Shown here in pieces: positions 54,557-63,214 of a stretch of 64,000 nt of DNA (positions within the stretch are counted from its first letter, which is position 1; each line of letters starts with the position of its first letter). The stretch is from contig CAJTFW010000001.1 of the NCBI GenBank assembly GCA_910575445.1, positions 186,001 through 250,000 of the forward strand. The letters run 5' to 3'. The stretch is from Lachnospiraceae bacterium (GTDB lineage Bacteria; Bacillota; Clostridia; Lachnospirales; Lachnospiraceae). The position numbers and the translations under genes were made by a program. The notes beneath the pieces are model-generated. The model worked only from the letters and a program-made list of their open reading frames with translations, did not search any database and was not told where the DNA came from.

Positions 54557-54611
54557 TGTGACGGGAAAAGAAAGTTAAAATATATTTATTATGGAAAATC
54601 GAGGTGACATG

Positions 54612-55679
54612 ATGGAAAATCATTTGACGCCATACCAATCAGTTATTACAGAAATTAAAAGTATTATTTCTTCTGGACAAGAAGCAGCCTATAGCGCCTC
54701 TAGTAAGGCAATGCTGCTTACTTATTGGAATATCGGAAAACGAATTGTAGAGCAGGAAATGGGGGGCAGTGAACGTGCAGAGTATGGTAAAGGTTTAATA
54801 TCTGCATTGGCAGAAGATTTGACAAAGGAGTTTGGCAAAAATTATTCCATAAGAAATCTGCATTATTATATCAAATTTTATCAGTGTTTTCCTGATGAGC
54901 AGATTGTGAACGCATGCGTTCACAATCTTAACTGGACACATATTAGGAGCCTTCTTCGTGTTGCAGATGAAAATGCACGCTATTGGTATATGAAGGAGGC
55001 CATTGACGAGAATTGGAGTTCAAGAACCTTAGACCGTAATATCAGTACACAATATTATCATAGGCTGCTTCAGGCACCAAAAAAAGAGGCTTTAGTTGAA
55101 GAAATGAAGCAGAAAGCTGCGGAATTTCAAAAGAATCAATTTGAACTTATCAAAAGTCCGGTGATTGCAGAATTTCTTGGTTTTAAAAATGAGGACACCT
55201 ATTTGGAAGGAGATTTAGAATCTGCCATTCTTTCACATATTAGAGATTTTTTGATGGAATTAGGTAGAGGATTTGCGTTCGTGGCTCGTCAGCAGCATAT
55301 TGTAACGGAAACTTCGGACTACTATTTAGATCTCGTTTTTTATAATATCGAACTTAAGTGTTATGTCCTAATCGATTTGAAGATGGGCAGAATTACTCAT
55401 CAGGATGTGGGACAGATAGATATGTATGTGCGCATGTATGATGATTTAAAGCGAGGGCAGGGAGATAACCCCACCATTGGGATTCTGCTGTGTTCAGAAA
55501 CAGATGAGGATATTGCCAGATATTCGGTACTTCATGATAATGACCGATTATTTATGTCAAAATATCTGACTTATTTGCCTACGAAAGAGCAGTTGAAAGC
55601 AGAGATTGAGCGTCAGAAAGAAATTTTTTCTATGCAGCATCCAGTATTACAAATGAATAAAAAGGAAATAGATGAGTAG
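54612..55679 (+). CDS. DUF1016 (YhcG) PD-(D/E)XK nuclease
   Basis: About 355 residues. The N-terminal DUF1016_N helical domain (YSASSKAMLLTYWNIGKRIV, SIRNLHYYIKFYQCFPDEQI, LNWTHIRSLLRVAD) is followed by the C-terminal nuclease domain, with catalytic Asp in YYLDLVFYN and VLIDLKMG, where Asp replaces the usual Glu of the ELK motif. YhcG-like proteins occur in defence islands beside restriction systems. The start at 54612 follows GAGGTG. It is followed by a nuclease-helicase gene inside the same att-bounded segment. Confidence 0.9.
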   Translation: MENHLTPYQSVITEIKSIISSGQEAAYSASSKAMLLTYWNIGKRIVEQEMGGSERAEYGKGLISALAEDLTKEFGKNYSIRNLHYYIKFYQCFPDEQIVNACVHNLNWTHIRSLLRVADENARYWYMKEAIDENWSSRTLDRNISTQYYHRLLQAPKKEALVEEMKQKAAEFQKNQFELIKSPVIAEFLGFKNEDTYLEGDLESAILSHIRDFLMELGRGFAFVARQQHIVTETSDYYLDLVFYNIELKCYVLIDLKMGRITHQDVGQIDMYVRMYDDLKRGQGDNPTIGILLCSETDEDIARYSVLHDNDRLFMSKYLTYLPTKEQLKAEIERQKEIFSMQHPVLQMNKKEIDE

Positions 55680-55716
55680 ATGTTGAATCGATATTACCAG
55701 AAGGGAACAAAAAGAA

Positions 55717-57240
55717 TTGCGTGCGATAAATTTGTATACTATTTCAAGAAATATACATAGAGAGTTAAGGCCACTTTATGAAAAAGCATTATCAGGTAGG
55801 TATAAAGAAACAAAAGTACGCGAAGAAGAAATAGATTTGATTGCTACTCTTGTCAATAATTTTATTTTTCACAAGGCAAAAAGATATTGTGTTGAGGATT
55901 GGTTTTATTCTTTTGAAATACCCCAAATTGGAAAAGAGTTTGATTTATTAAAAATTAGCGATGAAAAAAATGTAATAATTAATATTGAATTAAAGAGTCA
56001 GGAGGTAACTTTTGAAAAAATAGAAAAGCAGTTAGTTCAAAACAGATATTATTTATCTCATGTAGCAAGTGAAATTTTCAGTTTTACATATATGAGGTGT
56101 AATGATAATACAGTGAGAGTCTATAAATATGATAAGGGCTTATTACAAGAATCTTCCATGGATGAGTTGATAAAGTGTGTGGTTCAAATTAAGACTGCAA
56201 AAAAAGACAAAATTGAAGAGTTGTTTAGACCAAAAGATTATCTCATATCACCATTGAATACTCCGGAAAAATTTTTAGAAGGTAAATATTATCTAAATAT
56301 ACAACAGGATGAAATAAAAAGAAACGTGTTAGTATCGTTTGAAAATGGAAACTATCTATGGGGGATAAGAGGGGCTGCTGGAACGGGGAAAACACTTTTA
56401 TTGTATGATATTGCGAAGAACCTTTCTAAAAATTATAGAGTGTGTATTGTTCATTGTGGACTTTTAAATGATGGTCATAGATATATTGATTCGCATTTGA
56501 AAAATGTTTCTGTCATTGATGCAAAATCCGTATCGCCAGATCGAATAAGTTGCTTTGATATTATTTGTGTGGATGAAACGCAACGATTATATAAAAGCAG
56601 TTTGGATGAAATTCTATTAGCATATGATGAAAGAATATTAAAAGGCTGCATTTTTTCCTATGATTCGGCGCAGGCATTATCTAAAACAGAGGTGCGAAGA
56701 AATAATCCTGAAAGACTAATTGGAATAGATGGGTTTTGTGAGGAAAGACTGACAGGGCGAATTAGAACAAATACAGAAATATATTCGTTTATTAGAAATA
56801 TGATGCGTTTATATGATAAGCCCAAAGAAAGAATAGGGTATGAAAATATAGATATATTGTATGCGAATAATATTAATGAGTCTGATAAAATCATAAAAAT
56901 TTACACAAGAAATGGATATAAATTTATTACATTTACACCATCACAATATATATCAAATAGCATTGATCATTATTCTGGATTTGTCAACTCACATCAAGTT
57001 ATAGGACAAGAATTTGATAATGTAATGATTGTGATTGATAATAATTTTAGATATAATAGTAAAGGAGAACTTGAAGCAAAAGAACATCCAAATCCAGACT
57101 ATTTGTTTCCAAGATTGTTCTATCAAAACATATCTAGAACAAGAGAAAAGCTTTGTATAGTTGTACTTGAAAACGAAATGATCTTTGAACAACTTCTTAA
57201 AATTAAAATGAATTGTTTAGAATTTAATATTGAATCATAG
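55717..57240 (+). CDS. PD-(D/E)XK nuclease fused to SF1 (DUF2075-type) helicase
   Basis: 507 residues, probable TTG start behind AGAAGGG. Residues about 35-140 form a nuclease-like domain with Asp76 (KEFD) and NIELK (Glu91, Lys93), then Gln-rich helix QLVQNRYYL. The helicase domain has Walker A GAAGTGKT (219-226), Walker B VDETQRLY (Asp286, Glu287), a later GQEFDNVMIVIDN and motif VI NISRTREKLCIVV. Domain order and the DUF1016 neighbour suggest nucleic-acid targeting in defence. I do not know a named system with exactly this pair. AT-rich. Confidence 0.8.
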   Translation: MRAINLYTISRNIHRELRPLYEKALSGRYKETKVREEEIDLIATLVNNFIFHKAKRYCVEDWFYSFEIPQIGKEFDLLKISDEKNVIINIELKSQEVTFEKIEKQLVQNRYYLSHVASEIFSFTYMRCNDNTVRVYKYDKGLLQESSMDELIKCVVQIKTAKKDKIEELFRPKDYLISPLNTPEKFLEGKYYLNIQQDEIKRNVLVSFENGNYLWGIRGAAGTGKTLLLYDIAKNLSKNYRVCIVHCGLLNDGHRYIDSHLKNVSVIDAKSVSPDRISCFDIICVDETQRLYKSSLDEILLAYDERILKGCIFSYDSAQALSKTEVRRNNPERLIGIDGFCEERLTGRIRTNTEIYSFIRNMMRLYDKPKERIGYENIDILYANNINESDKIIKIYTRNGYKFITFTPSQYISNSIDHYSGFVNSHQVIGQEFDNVMIVIDNNFRYNSKGELEAKEHPNPDYLFPRLFYQNISRTREKLCIVVLENEMIFEQLLKIKMNCLEFNIES

Positions 57241-57530
57241 GTCGGTATCTAAAAATCAGGACACTCCTAAATATCTATTTATATTCAAAAGAATATTTAA
57301 AATAGAATAAAGGAATGTTTTATTGCTCACTCCTGAATTATATTTTTTCGTCCTTTGTAGCAAGTGAAAAGGGTTACTCTGAACAGTTATGTTTACTACA
57401 CCATTTGCCCATAAATTTGCGTAGATTTATATAGATTTGCGTGAAGTTTGGGCAATATACAAAATTGAAGAAAAGTGCCAAGAAGCCCGATATATCAAGG
57501 TTTAAAGGCTTATGAAAGGATAAATTCAAG
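57241..57530. other. Right end of the integrase-less element
   Basis: No gene. It contains GTTTACTACACCATTT near 57390 and GCCCGATATATCAAGG near 57485; the latter resembles GCCGATAAATCAAGG at about 54380, before attachment-like site 1. The shared blocks suggest that this is the right end of a second element of the same family. Confidence 0.5.
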
Positions 57531-57650
57531 ATGATAAAAATATTATTTGTTTGCCACGGCAGTATCTTGAAAAATCTCAGAAAAGCCTATAAAATCAATG
57601 ATTGTACGGCTCAATGAAGTGCTTACTACACCACTACTACACCATTTTCG
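57531..57650 (+). other. Attachment-like site 2
   Basis: A second copy of the phosphatase-start sequence (IKILFVCHGSILKN), stopping after 28 codons at 57617, then TTACTACACCACTACTACACCATTT (57623-57647). Direct repeat of 54425-54541. Confidence 0.7.
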
Positions 57651-57730
57651 GATTGAGCTTTGATATGATAAAATAAGGAGTAACAAACAAAACGTGAAAT
57701 TTGTTAAAAGAAGAATAAAGGAGAAACCAA

Positions 57731-58558
57731 ATGGAACGAAGAAACTTTGCGCAAATTTTGGAAGCAGCTAACATTGATATAAAAAGAGAATATGACCGTC
57801 TATATAGTTCGTTTTATCTTCAAAAAAATTATGATATGTACGGAAATTGTTATTCACTTAAAGAACATTGTGCTATGAATTTTATAAATATTCCATTTCG
57901 CGGAACGTGTTTGAGTTTGGATGATTTTGATGATTTTTATGATATACATTTTGAAAAAGTGCCAAGTAATTTTGACTTAAATTATCTAATTCTATTTTGT
58001 GAATATACATATAATCTGGTTTTATATTTGAATTGTAATATGCAACTGCTGTATACAGGAGTAAATTCCCCTCAGCAAATTTATCTACAACAAATAATAA
58101 AAGTAATCGAAATAATAGGATATATGACAGTTCAAAAAGACGGCATTACAATTATGGTTCCTAAATCTCAAGAAGCTATCGCTGTTTCAGAGATAGTTTC
58201 GCCTACACTATCATACAAAGTTATTGAATACAATCATCATGCATTACAAGGAAATATTGAAGCAAAAAAATCTGTTATACTTTTATTGGCAGACCAATTA
58301 GAATCTAAACGGGAAGCACTTAGAAATATTAATAAAACATTGGAAAGTAATATATTCTTTTTATATAACAGTATGAATATACGACATAATAACTGCGACC
58401 CTGCTTCTAAAAATTACAAGGAACATACAGCCAATATGTCTAAGAAAGAATTGGAATTTTGGTATGATGAAATTTATCAGTTGAGTTTACTTGCTTTTTT
58501 AGAGTTGGATAACATTGAACGCTCTAAACAAATTGAAATTCTTAAACAGAATTACTAA
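57731..58558 (+). CDS. Unknown 275-residue protein at the left end of the third element
   Basis: Soluble, AT-rich, starting ERRNFAQILEAANIDIKREY; RBS AAAGGAGA. There are two helical clusters, and HHALQGNIEAKKSVILLLAD may be a helical repeat with similarity to TPR-like folds. No family recognised. Its place just inside an attachment-like site is typical of cargo or a defence gene. Confidence 0.55.
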   Translation: MERRNFAQILEAANIDIKREYDRLYSSFYLQKNYDMYGNCYSLKEHCAMNFINIPFRGTCLSLDDFDDFYDIHFEKVPSNFDLNYLILFCEYTYNLVLYLNCNMQLLYTGVNSPQQIYLQQIIKVIEIIGYMTVQKDGITIMVPKSQEAIAVSEIVSPTLSYKVIEYNHHALQGNIEAKKSVILLLADQLESKREALRNINKTLESNIFFLYNSMNIRHNNCDPASKNYKEHTANMSKKELEFWYDEIYQLSLLAFLELDNIERSKQIEILKQNY

Positions 58559-58583
58559 TATACATGGACGCAATTCTGAATCA

Positions 58584-58763
58584 AAGACCAAAAGACGAGC
58601 ATTATGGAAATGTGCATAACAGGCTATTCTGTCATGGATAACTCTATTCACAGCACATGGAAAAGCGAAAGAGCCACTTTCCCACGTCCTGCAAACAGAG
58701 TTACTCACAACTCCATAAGACAGCCAGTTATACACATTCCCACAATGCCTACTACTACGGAAT
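58584..58763. repeat. Long hairpin repeat, copy 2 (inverted)
   Basis: Reverse complement of 42320-42510 over most positions, including GTAACTCTGTTTGCAGGACG on the opposite strand. It is also self-complementary, with some paired positions changed together relative to copy 1. Confidence 0.8.
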
Positions 58764-58804
58764 CCTTCCCATTTCTTAATATCCAGTATATAAAAACAAT
58801 AATA

Positions 58805-59176
58805 CTATTTCCTTGCTATATTATCAATTTCCTGTTGATAAAATTCAATCTTTTCGTCTAATTTTCCCATATGTTCCTTTAACTGATTGATTTGTTCATT
58901 GAGAGCTTTTCGGTGAGAAATAAGCATTTCCATTCTTGCGGACAACGTAGCTTCACCGTTTGCACGTAATTCAGCATAATGTTGAATTTCTTTAATTGGC
59001 ATACCTGTATCTTTTAAGCGTTTAATAAAATCAATCCAAGCAAGGTCTTTATCGGTATAGCAACGTCGATTACTGGAATTGCGCCCCGGTGTAATTAAAT
59101 TCTCATGCTCATAGTAGCGCAAGGTATGTATCCCTAATCTTGTCAGTTTTGAAAATTCACCTATCGAATATTCCAA
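58805..59176 (-). CDS. MerR family regulator
   Basis: 123 residues: EYSIGEFSKLTRLGIHTLRY and YEHENLITPGRNSSNRRCYT form the winged HTH, followed by a dimerisation coiled coil (RKALNEQINQLKEHMGKLDE). It is divergent from an SDR gene whose promoter has the 19-bp spacer that MerR proteins act on. Confidence 0.92.
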   Translation of the reverse strand: MEYSIGEFSKLTRLGIHTLRYYEHENLITPGRNSSNRRCYTDKDLAWIDFIKRLKDTGMPIKEIQHYAELRANGEATLSARMEMLISHRKALNEQINQLKEHMGKLDEKIEFYQQEIDNIARK

Positions 59177-59194
59177 AAAATCACTTCCTTCCTC

Positions 59195-59225
59195 TTGACA
59201 TAGAGCTTACTCTACATTGTATGCT
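59195..59225 (+). promoter_or_regulatory. MerR-type 19-bp spacer promoter of the SDR gene
   Basis: TTGACA (59195-59200), 19-bp spacer containing the dyad TAGAG-CTTA-CTCTA, and TATGCT (59220-59225). This is the classical layout for activation by DNA distortion. Confidence 0.75.
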
Positions 59226-59257
59226 TGCATTATATCAAAGACAAGGAGGTTTTGTAA

Positions 59258-60055
59258 ATGACTCACAATGCAGAAAAATATACCGTAATTACCGGAGCAA
59301 GTTCTGGCATTGGATATGAAACAGCAAGAGCGTTTGCAGGGCGCGGCAGCAATTTGATTTTGATAGCCCGTAGAAAAGATAGGCTTGAATTTCTAAGACA
59401 GGAAATTTTATCTTCCCATCCGGGGTTGGATATTATAGTCAAGGTTGTAGACTTATCAGTTCCAGACAATGTTTTCCAGTTATACGAGGGAATCAAAGAA
59501 TACCCTTTACAAACATGGATTAACAATGCGGGTTTCGGAAATTATAATACCGTAGGTCAACAAGACTTGAACAAAATCAGTCAAATGTTGCACTTGAATG
59601 TGGAATCGCTCACTATTTTTTCTTCGCTGTTTGTGCGAGATTTCAAAGACGTGGGAGGAACACAGCTTATCAATATTTCCTCTGCTGGTGGATATACGAT
59701 TGTTCCTACTGCTGTTACATATTGTGCGACTAAATTTTATGTCAGCGCATTTACCGAGGGGTTAGCATGGGAATTAAAGGAGAATGGTTGCAAAATGCAG
59801 GCGAAAGTATTAGCCCCGGCAGCTACTAAGACGGATTTCGGAAAAGTCGCTAATGATGTAGCTGAATATGACTATGATAAGACCTTTGGTACATATCATT
59901 CCAGCAAACAAGTAGCAGAATTTTTGCTTAAACTATACGATAGTGACAAAATTGTAGGCACAGTGAATAGAGAAAATTTTCTATTTGAGCTGAAAGAGCC
60001 ACAATTTGATTATGCAGGAAACTCAAATCATAATCAAAATATCAACATACAATAA
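59258..60055 (+). CDS. Short-chain dehydrogenase/reductase
   Basis: 265 residues: cofactor motif TGASSGIG, NNAG (INNAGFGNY), catalytic Ser in INISSAGGY and YCATK (Tyr, Lys). Classical SDR fold, substrate unknown. RBS AAGGAGG. Controlled by the divergent MerR gene. Confidence 0.92.
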   Translation: MTHNAEKYTVITGASSGIGYETARAFAGRGSNLILIARRKDRLEFLRQEILSSHPGLDIIVKVVDLSVPDNVFQLYEGIKEYPLQTWINNAGFGNYNTVGQQDLNKISQMLHLNVESLTIFSSLFVRDFKDVGGTQLINISSAGGYTIVPTAVTYCATKFYVSAFTEGLAWELKENGCKMQAKVLAPAATKTDFGKVANDVAEYDYDKTFGTYHSSKQVAEFLLKLYDSDKIVGTVNRENFLFELKEPQFDYAGNSNHNQNINIQ

Positions 60056-60112
60056 AAATTTTAAATCTTCCAGTTCTAAGGATTGGAGCAAGGCAAAGCA
60101 TTATGTTTTCTG

Positions 60113-60141
60113 TTGTCGAATTATGAATTAATGCGTATAAT
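60113..60141 (+). promoter_or_regulatory. Promoter of the HxlR gene
   Basis: TTGTCG (60113-60118), 17 bp, TATAAT (60136-60141). Confidence 0.6.
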
Positions 60142-60164
60142 AGCAAAGCGAGGAGGTTTTGCTA

Positions 60165-60530
60165 ATGAAAATGCGTACAGAATATACCTGTCCTTTAGAG
60201 CTTGTGCATGACATGATAAAAGGAAAATGGAAACCGATTATATTATGGCGGCTACGTCTGGGGGCTACTTCTCTTTCAAAATTGGAAAGGGATATAGACG
60301 GAATTACACAAAAAATGTTATTGGAGCATTTGAAAGAATTGATTGACTATGGATTTATTGAAAAGAAATCTTTTGAGGGCTATCCACTTCATGTTGAGTA
60401 TTCATTGACTAAGGATATGGGTACGCAGATATTAGAAGCATTGAGAATCATGCAGCACATAGGGATTGACTACCTAAAGAGAAATGGAATGGAACACATC
60501 TTAGAGGAAAAAGGTGTTATCCCGGATTGA
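60165..60530 (+). CDS. HxlR family regulator
   Basis: 121 residues (YTCPLELVHDMIKGKWKPII, then DGITQKMLLEHLKELIDYGF). The Cys in YTCP near the start is the family's usual redox-sensitive position. The start at 60165 follows GAGGAGG. The PEBP and ArAE genes follow on the same strand with a separate promoter. Confidence 0.9.
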   Translation: MKMRTEYTCPLELVHDMIKGKWKPIILWRLRLGATSLSKLERDIDGITQKMLLEHLKELIDYGFIEKKSFEGYPLHVEYSLTKDMGTQILEALRIMQHIGIDYLKRNGMEHILEEKGVIPD

Positions 60531-60551
60531 CACCCACGAAAAAGTGGGTAA

Positions 60552-60580
60552 TTTACGATTCAAAATCGGCTGCTTATAAT
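60552..60580 (+). promoter_or_regulatory. Promoter of the PEBP-ArAE operon
   Basis: TTTACG (60552-60557), 17 bp, TATAAT (60575-60580). Confidence 0.55.
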
Positions 60581-60611
60581 ATTTCCATAAAATTGATTGG
60601 AGGTATTGAAC

Positions 60612-61115
60612 ATGAATGTAACAAGCAGCGGAATTATTAACGGTATTATACAGCCCCAATATGGAGGACGTGGAACACAATTTAATGAGAACCACATTCC
60701 TACCTTTTCATTGCCATTTAAGGTAGAAAACGTACCAGAAAAAACAGTATCGCTTGCGATTGTACTGGAAGATAAGGACGCTTACCCGGTAACAAGCGGC
60801 TTTACATGGATACATTGGCTTGCGGCAAACATAACCCGTTTTGAAATAAGGGATAATGAAAGTCAGACCGCAACGGATTTTGTGCAGGGAAGAAATAGTT
60901 GGACAAGCATACAGGGTGGTGAGCAGTCTGTTGAATTATCTTCTTACTATGGCGGTATGACCCCGCCCGATCAGCCACATATCTATGAGCTTCATGTATT
61001 TGCAATAGATAAAATGCTGGATATAGGACAAGGCTTTTTGCTAAATGAACTTTATCGGGCAATGGAGGGGCATATCTTAGTGCAGTATACGCTCAAAGGC
61101 ATTTATGAAAACTAA
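60612..61115 (+). CDS. YbhB/YbcL family PEBP-like protein
   Basis: 167 residues. ENHIPTFSLPFKVENVPEKT, VLEDKDAYPVTSGFTWIHWL and IYELHVFAIDKMLDIGQGF are family signatures; it is distinct from the PEBP at 35292. The start at 60612 follows TTGGAGG. It overlaps the exporter gene by 11 bp. Confidence 0.88.
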   Translation: MNVTSSGIINGIIQPQYGGRGTQFNENHIPTFSLPFKVENVPEKTVSLAIVLEDKDAYPVTSGFTWIHWLAANITRFEIRDNESQTATDFVQGRNSWTSIQGGEQSVELSSYYGGMTPPDQPHIYELHVFAIDKMLDIGQGFLLNELYRAMEGHILVQYTLKGIYEN

Positions 61116-61593
61116 CTTTTGGAGAGTTGGAGGGCGTACAGGAAAAACTGTAATAGCTGTTTTTACTTGCTTTTTAATTGACACTGTAAGAGAAAACGGC
61201 ATTCCGTTTTATGCTGCCATTGCTGCTATATTATGTATACAGCATAACTTCAAAGACAGTCTGAATACTGCTTTGACCCGTGAAATTGCAACGGTAATTG
61301 GGGGAATTTTGGGAGCGATAATTTTATCTTTTGAAAAGAATGTTTATCGTATTCCTAATGAGTTGTTAAGATATTTGTTTCTCTCAATTTCGCTTATTCC
61401 AATCATCAATTTTTCTGTATGGGTAAAGCAGGAAAAAGGAACATTCCTTATGTGTGTTGTTTTTCTTTGTATCACAGCCACGCATGGAAATGATGAAAGT
61501 CCTTTAGCTTTTGCCATTGACCGAATTATTGATACTACAATCGGTATTTTTATTGCTTTATTTATAAATCAATTTCCAAAAAGCAAAATGTAG
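61105..61593 (+). CDS. Aromatic acid exporter (ArAE/FUSC-like) membrane protein
   Basis: 162 residues with four to five TM helices (GKTVIAVFTCFLIDTVREN, PFYAAIAAILCIQHNFKDSL, EIATVIGGILGAIILSFEKN). It corresponds to the membrane part of ArAE_1 family exporters without the large cytoplasmic domain. It is translationally coupled to the PEBP gene. Confidence 0.85.
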   Translation: MKTNFWRVGGRTGKTVIAVFTCFLIDTVRENGIPFYAAIAAILCIQHNFKDSLNTALTREIATVIGGILGAIILSFEKNVYRIPNELLRYLFLSISLIPIINFSVWVKQEKGTFLMCVVFLCITATHGNDESPLAFAIDRIIDTTIGIFIALFINQFPKSKM

Positions 61594-61639
61594 CTGTAAA
61601 CCAAGCACCGTCCCATGTGGGAGAAAGGGGGAACCATTT

Positions 61640-62098
61640 ATGTCTTGCACAGAAGCATACAAGGAACACATCATGTATACTTTCAACGGCTTTTGCAAGA
61701 CCGTCATACGCTTTGCGGCACTCAACGCATGGCGTGACAGGAGCAGACGGCGGCAAAAAGAAATATCCCTTGAATACCTCACAGAAGAAAAGTTTTACCC
61801 TTTAGGTACAACAGATGAATATTTTGAAGCATCCTATGAAAAATACCCCATTACGATATGCGGTCAGACAGTTATCCTCACCAATGGGGAACTCGCCGCC
61901 GCCCTGTTATCGCTGCCGGAGAGAAACCGGGAAATCATTTTCCTTTACTTTTTCGGGGATTACACACAACAGGAAATCGGGGAAATGTACGGACGCTGCC
62001 AGAGTACGACCGGGTATCAAATCCGCAGGACGTTGAAACTCCTGCAAAGGAAAATGGAGGTGCTTTCACATGGGGAATCCGAACCTTTTGCCCTATGA
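61640..62098 (+). CDS. Conjugative-element sigma-70-like factor
   Basis: 152 residues, close relative of the protein at 40155-40598 (SCTEAYKEHIMYTFNGFCKT, LPERNREIIFLYFFGDYTQQ, EIGEMYG). RBS AAAGGGGG. It overlaps the following HTH gene by 29 bp. GC rises from here to the window end, indicating the conjugation backbone of a third element. Confidence 0.88.
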   Translation: MSCTEAYKEHIMYTFNGFCKTVIRFAALNAWRDRSRRRQKEISLEYLTEEKFYPLGTTDEYFEASYEKYPITICGQTVILTNGELAAALLSLPERNREIIFLYFFGDYTQQEIGEMYGRCQSTTGYQIRRTLKLLQRKMEVLSHGESEPFAL

Positions 62099-62294
62099 AA
62101 CGATTGTCCGGGCGACCAGCGGAGAGGCGGAAGCCGTGGACGAGGTTTTACGGCATTACAGCAAGCGTATCCGAATCGCCGCTATTGAAAACGGGCATAT
62201 CGACAGGGATACCGAGGACAGCATAAAACAGCGGCTTGTCGCTGCCCTATTCAAGTTCCGCTTTGATGAACAGCCATACCGAAAAACTGAATAA
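62070..62294 (+). CDS. Helix-turn-helix protein, Tn916 Orf8-like
   Basis: 74 residues (GNPNLLPYETIVRATSGEAE, AVDEVLRHYSKRIRIAAIEN, INRDTED-like region, KQRLVAALFKFRFDEQPYRK). Standard partner of the sigma-like gene. Intact here, unlike the stub at 40121-40168. Confidence 0.85.
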   Translation: MGNPNLLPYETIVRATSGEAEAVDEVLRHYSKRIRIAAIENGHIDRDTEDSIKQRLVAALFKFRFDEQPYRKTE

Positions 62295-62321
62295 CCGTCG
62301 TTACATAAAACGGCACTCCAA

Positions 62322-62356
62322 GACAGGAAATCAAAAAAGGTTTCCTGTTTTTTTGC
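62322..62356 (+). terminator. Terminator
   Basis: ACAGGAAA / TTTCCTGT stem with a run of seven Ts. Confidence 0.85.
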
Positions 62357-62818
62357 GCCCATTTTTGGCATTTTGAAAAATCGCCAGTATTATGCCGTGT
62401 AAAGGGGGCAGAAAGAAATTTCCTCTCCCGTTTGGCAAATTCGCAAGCTGTCCGTGGAGGGAGGGCGAAAAGAAATTTTCACAAATTCCCGCCTATTCCG
62501 GCTTGTGCGGTTTTGTAAGGAATAGAGGGAAATTTCCGCAAATCACCGTCATTTTTGCTTTGCATGGTGTTGTAGGTAGTAGGGGAAGAAATACCGCCGC
62601 TGTTTTGGCAAAATCCCCGCTTGTGGCACTAAAGGTATTGACGGAAGCCAGCACAGGGAAAGCCGCCACTTTCTTAGAGCAAGATTCTACCACAGTACCA
62701 AATTTCGCCTGTCGGCTCATTTTGTCCTATGGGAATCTTGTTGGGGTTGCCACCCCAAGCCCGCCTTTTGCGGCTTGCGCCGCTTAAAAAATCCACCCAC
62801 GAAAGGAGGTTCACAGCC
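62357..62818 (+). other. Putative oriT region
   Basis: About 460 bp ahead of mobC without a convincing gene. TTGGGGT (62741-62747) and ACCCCAA (62752-62758) form a perfect inverted repeat around TGCC, the kind of hairpin found next to nic sites of relaxases encoded with MobC. A 131-codon frame (62392-62787) spans it, but it has no RBS and looks composition-driven. Confidence 0.55.
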
Positions 62819-63214
62819 ATGAAAAGATATAACACGCCACACCGAAGCCGGGTAATCAAGACACGCTTGACCGGGGAAGAATACGCCGAGTTTTCCGAGC
62901 GTGTCACCCTCTGTAAAATGAGCCAGTCCGAATATATCCGGCAAGCCCTTACCAAGTCACGAATACGCCCGGTCATCACCGTTTCCCCGGTCAATGATGA
63001 ATTGCTCTCTGCCATTGGGAAGCTTACAGCCGAGTACGGGAAAATCGGCGGAAATCTGAATCAGATTGCCCGTTGTCTGAACGAATACGGCGCACCCTAT
63101 AACGCCCTCTCCCAAGAGGTACAAGCCGCCACAGCGGAGCTTGCCGCCTTGAAGTTTGAAGTCTTGCAGAAAGTAGGTGAAGCCGTTGGCAACATTCAAA
63201 CATATCAGCTCTAA
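62819..63214 (+). CDS. mobC: MobC family relaxosome protein
   Basis: 131 residues: RVIKTRLTGEEYAEFSERVT, SQSEYIRQALTKS (ribbon-helix-helix) and GKIGGNLNQIARCLNEYGAP, the hallmark of MobC. It opens DNA at oriT for the relaxase, which overlaps it by 38 bp. RBS AAAGGAGG. Confidence 0.92.
   Translation: MKRYNTPHRSRVIKTRLTGEEYAEFSERVTLCKMSQSEYIRQALTKSRIRPVITVSPVNDELLSAIGKLTAEYGKIGGNLNQIARCLNEYGAPYNALSQEVQAATAELAALKFEVLQKVGEAVGNIQTYQL

Noticed and set aside
62392-62787. 131-codon frame before mobC
   Set aside because: No RBS, GC-driven, and it spans the oriT-like inverted repeat; treated as non-coding.
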